Assembly (NCBI GenBank): GCA_910579115.1
Contig: CAJTSO010000048.1
Span: 1-14,709, forward strand
Direction: 5' to 3'
Length of the DNA stretch: 14,709 nt
Source: an uncultured Selenomonadaceae bacterium
GTDB lineage: Bacteria > Bacillota > Negativicutes > Selenomonadales > Selenomonadaceae
Of this stretch, positions 14,328 to 14,709 are shown in pieces. How positions within the stretch are numbered: the stretch's first letter is position 1; every line of letters begins with the position of its first letter. The position numbers and the translations under genes were made by a program. The notes under the pieces were generated by a model. The model had not been told where the DNA came from. It worked only from the letters and a program-made list of their open reading frames with translations, and made no database searches.

Positions 14328-14465
14328 ATGGCTACAAATTGGCTACAAAAATTTGTGGACGCTGTGGAAAAACTGGATTGTGTGTACGAAAAGCGAATCG
14401 GGAGTGCGGTTTATCACAAGAAATCAAAGGCCAGCACTAGAGCGGGGATGGCGTCCTTTTATTAA
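14328..14465 (+). CDS. Small hypothetical protein, 45 aa
   Basis: ATG 14328 opens a 45-codon frame ending TAA at 14463-14465. It encodes MATNWLQKFVDAVEKL, then a middle with one Cys and CVYEKRIGSAVYHKKSK, ending AGMASFY. AAGGTGA (14314-14320) lies 7 bp before the start, a good ribosome-binding site. The product is basic towards its C-terminus, with an amphipathic N-terminal helix likely. It is divergent from the 101-aa gene, 51 bp away. The first codons include the direct repeat TGGCTACAAA twice (14329 and 14340). I recognise no family; it could be a remnant of a longer mobile-element gene. Confidence 0.4.
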   Translation: MATNWLQKFVDAVEKLDCVYEKRIGSAVYHKKSKASTRAGMASFY

Positions 14466-14626
14466 AATTTCCTTAAAGTTTGACTTTTTCACCTTTATTT
14501 CATTGAAATCTGGCATTTTATAATAAGTCAAAAGGTTGAATGGGATAAAGCAGTAGTTCAGGAAAATACGAGGCAGGTTCTACTGACTGGCGGTGAGCAG
14601 TCAAAGACCATTGTAACCTTGATCTC
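14466..14626. other. AT-rich non-coding stretch
   Basis: No convincing gene is visible. A TATAAT at 14519-14524 has no clear -35 at the right distance. TTTGACTT (14479-14486) and AAGTCAAA (14525-14532) form an 8-bp inverted pair too far apart to mean much. Composition becomes more mixed after about 14560, so the right edge of the island may lie here. Confidence 0.4.
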
Positions 14627-14709
14627 GCAAATAAAGTCTGCCGAAAACACGCTCTGCGACTCCCTAAGCTCTGCCATCGCTACGCTCGGCAATCGCTAAG
14701 GTCCTCTGC
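14627..14709. mobile_element. MITE-like family B repeat, partial (cut by window end)
   Basis: AAATAAAGTCTGCCGAAAAC followed by ACGCT (from 14630) differs from the left end of the element at 3700 by about two bases in 25. The next part (CGACTCCCTAAGCTCTGCC ... CGGCAATCGCTAAGGTC) is the reverse complement of the tandem unit at 7857-8022. This copy therefore links the two other loci as one family. Its right end is outside the window. Confidence 0.7.

Larger units (their letters stand above)
11187..14626. other. AT-rich accessory island with a restriction-modification module
   Basis: From about 11190 codon use switches from GCC/CTG/CGG-rich to AAA/ATT/GAA/TTA-rich and stays so to the family B repeat at 14627. 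It holds a restriction endonuclease, its methyltransferase, a DUF3825 gene and two small genes. No integrase, transposase or clear attachment site is visible. No promoter is evident between 11187 and 11249, so the first genes may be read from the heptosyltransferase operon or from a weak promoter I cannot recognise. Horizontal acquisition is inferred from composition and gene content. Confidence 0.65.

Noticed and set aside
13083..14340. GGCTACAAATT as direct repeats (13083-13093, 14330-14340) flanking the DUF3825 and small-gene segment, possible att sites
   Set aside because: An 11-bp match in several kb of AT-rich DNA is expected by chance, and no integrase is present. The second copy is also part of a local TGGCTACAAA duplication.
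14233..14523. 96-aa plus-strand frame
   Set aside because: It overlaps the start of the 101-aa gene antisense, has no ribosome-binding site and its translation resembles no protein. The 45-aa frame at 14328 in another phase has better start signals.

Overview
The window looks like chromosome of a diderm Firmicute (Negativicutes type). This is inferred from GC-rich genes with strong AGGAGG ribosome-binding sites, typical anaerobe genes (rubrerythrin, ComF, a Clostridia-like LysA), and a stand-alone rfaE2 next to a GT9 heptosyltransferase, which implies an outer-membrane LPS. I cannot name the genus from sequence alone.

Layout. Positions 1-332 hold modular GC-rich hairpin repeats and a promoter for a probable operon recD2 - comF - cdd (333-3642): a RecD2 DNA helicase, a ComF-type phosphoribosyltransferase and cytidine deaminase. 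A 134-bp MITE-like element (3700-3833) separates cdd from rubrerythrin (3956-4498), which has its own promoter. A bidirectional terminator (about 4551-4589) divides rubrerythrin from a convergent 992-aa hybrid sensor kinase (7602 to 4624, minus strand). Positions 7603-8102 are pure repeat sequence, in which one repeat type is inserted inside another. lysA (9359 to 8103, minus) diverges from rfaE2 - heptosyltransferase (9646-11186, plus, overlapping by ATGA).

Base composition drops sharply at about 11190. Everything from there to about 14626 is AT-rich and forms an accessory island: a type II restriction endonuclease resembling the ApaLI family, a beta-class DNA methyltransferase with an extra C-terminal domain, a DUF3825 protein, and a divergent pair of small genes (101 aa minus, 45 aa plus). 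The island ends against another copy of the MITE-like family, which runs off the window.

The most interesting points are: the restriction-modification pair joined to a DUF3825 gene; the possible degenerate nuclease fold on the methyltransferase; a repeat family (B) present at three loci, once inserted in the hairpin loop of a second family (A); three promoters that share far more than -35/-10 boxes; and two ATAAC-N3-GTTAT dyads exactly 42 bp apart in the recD2 promoter.
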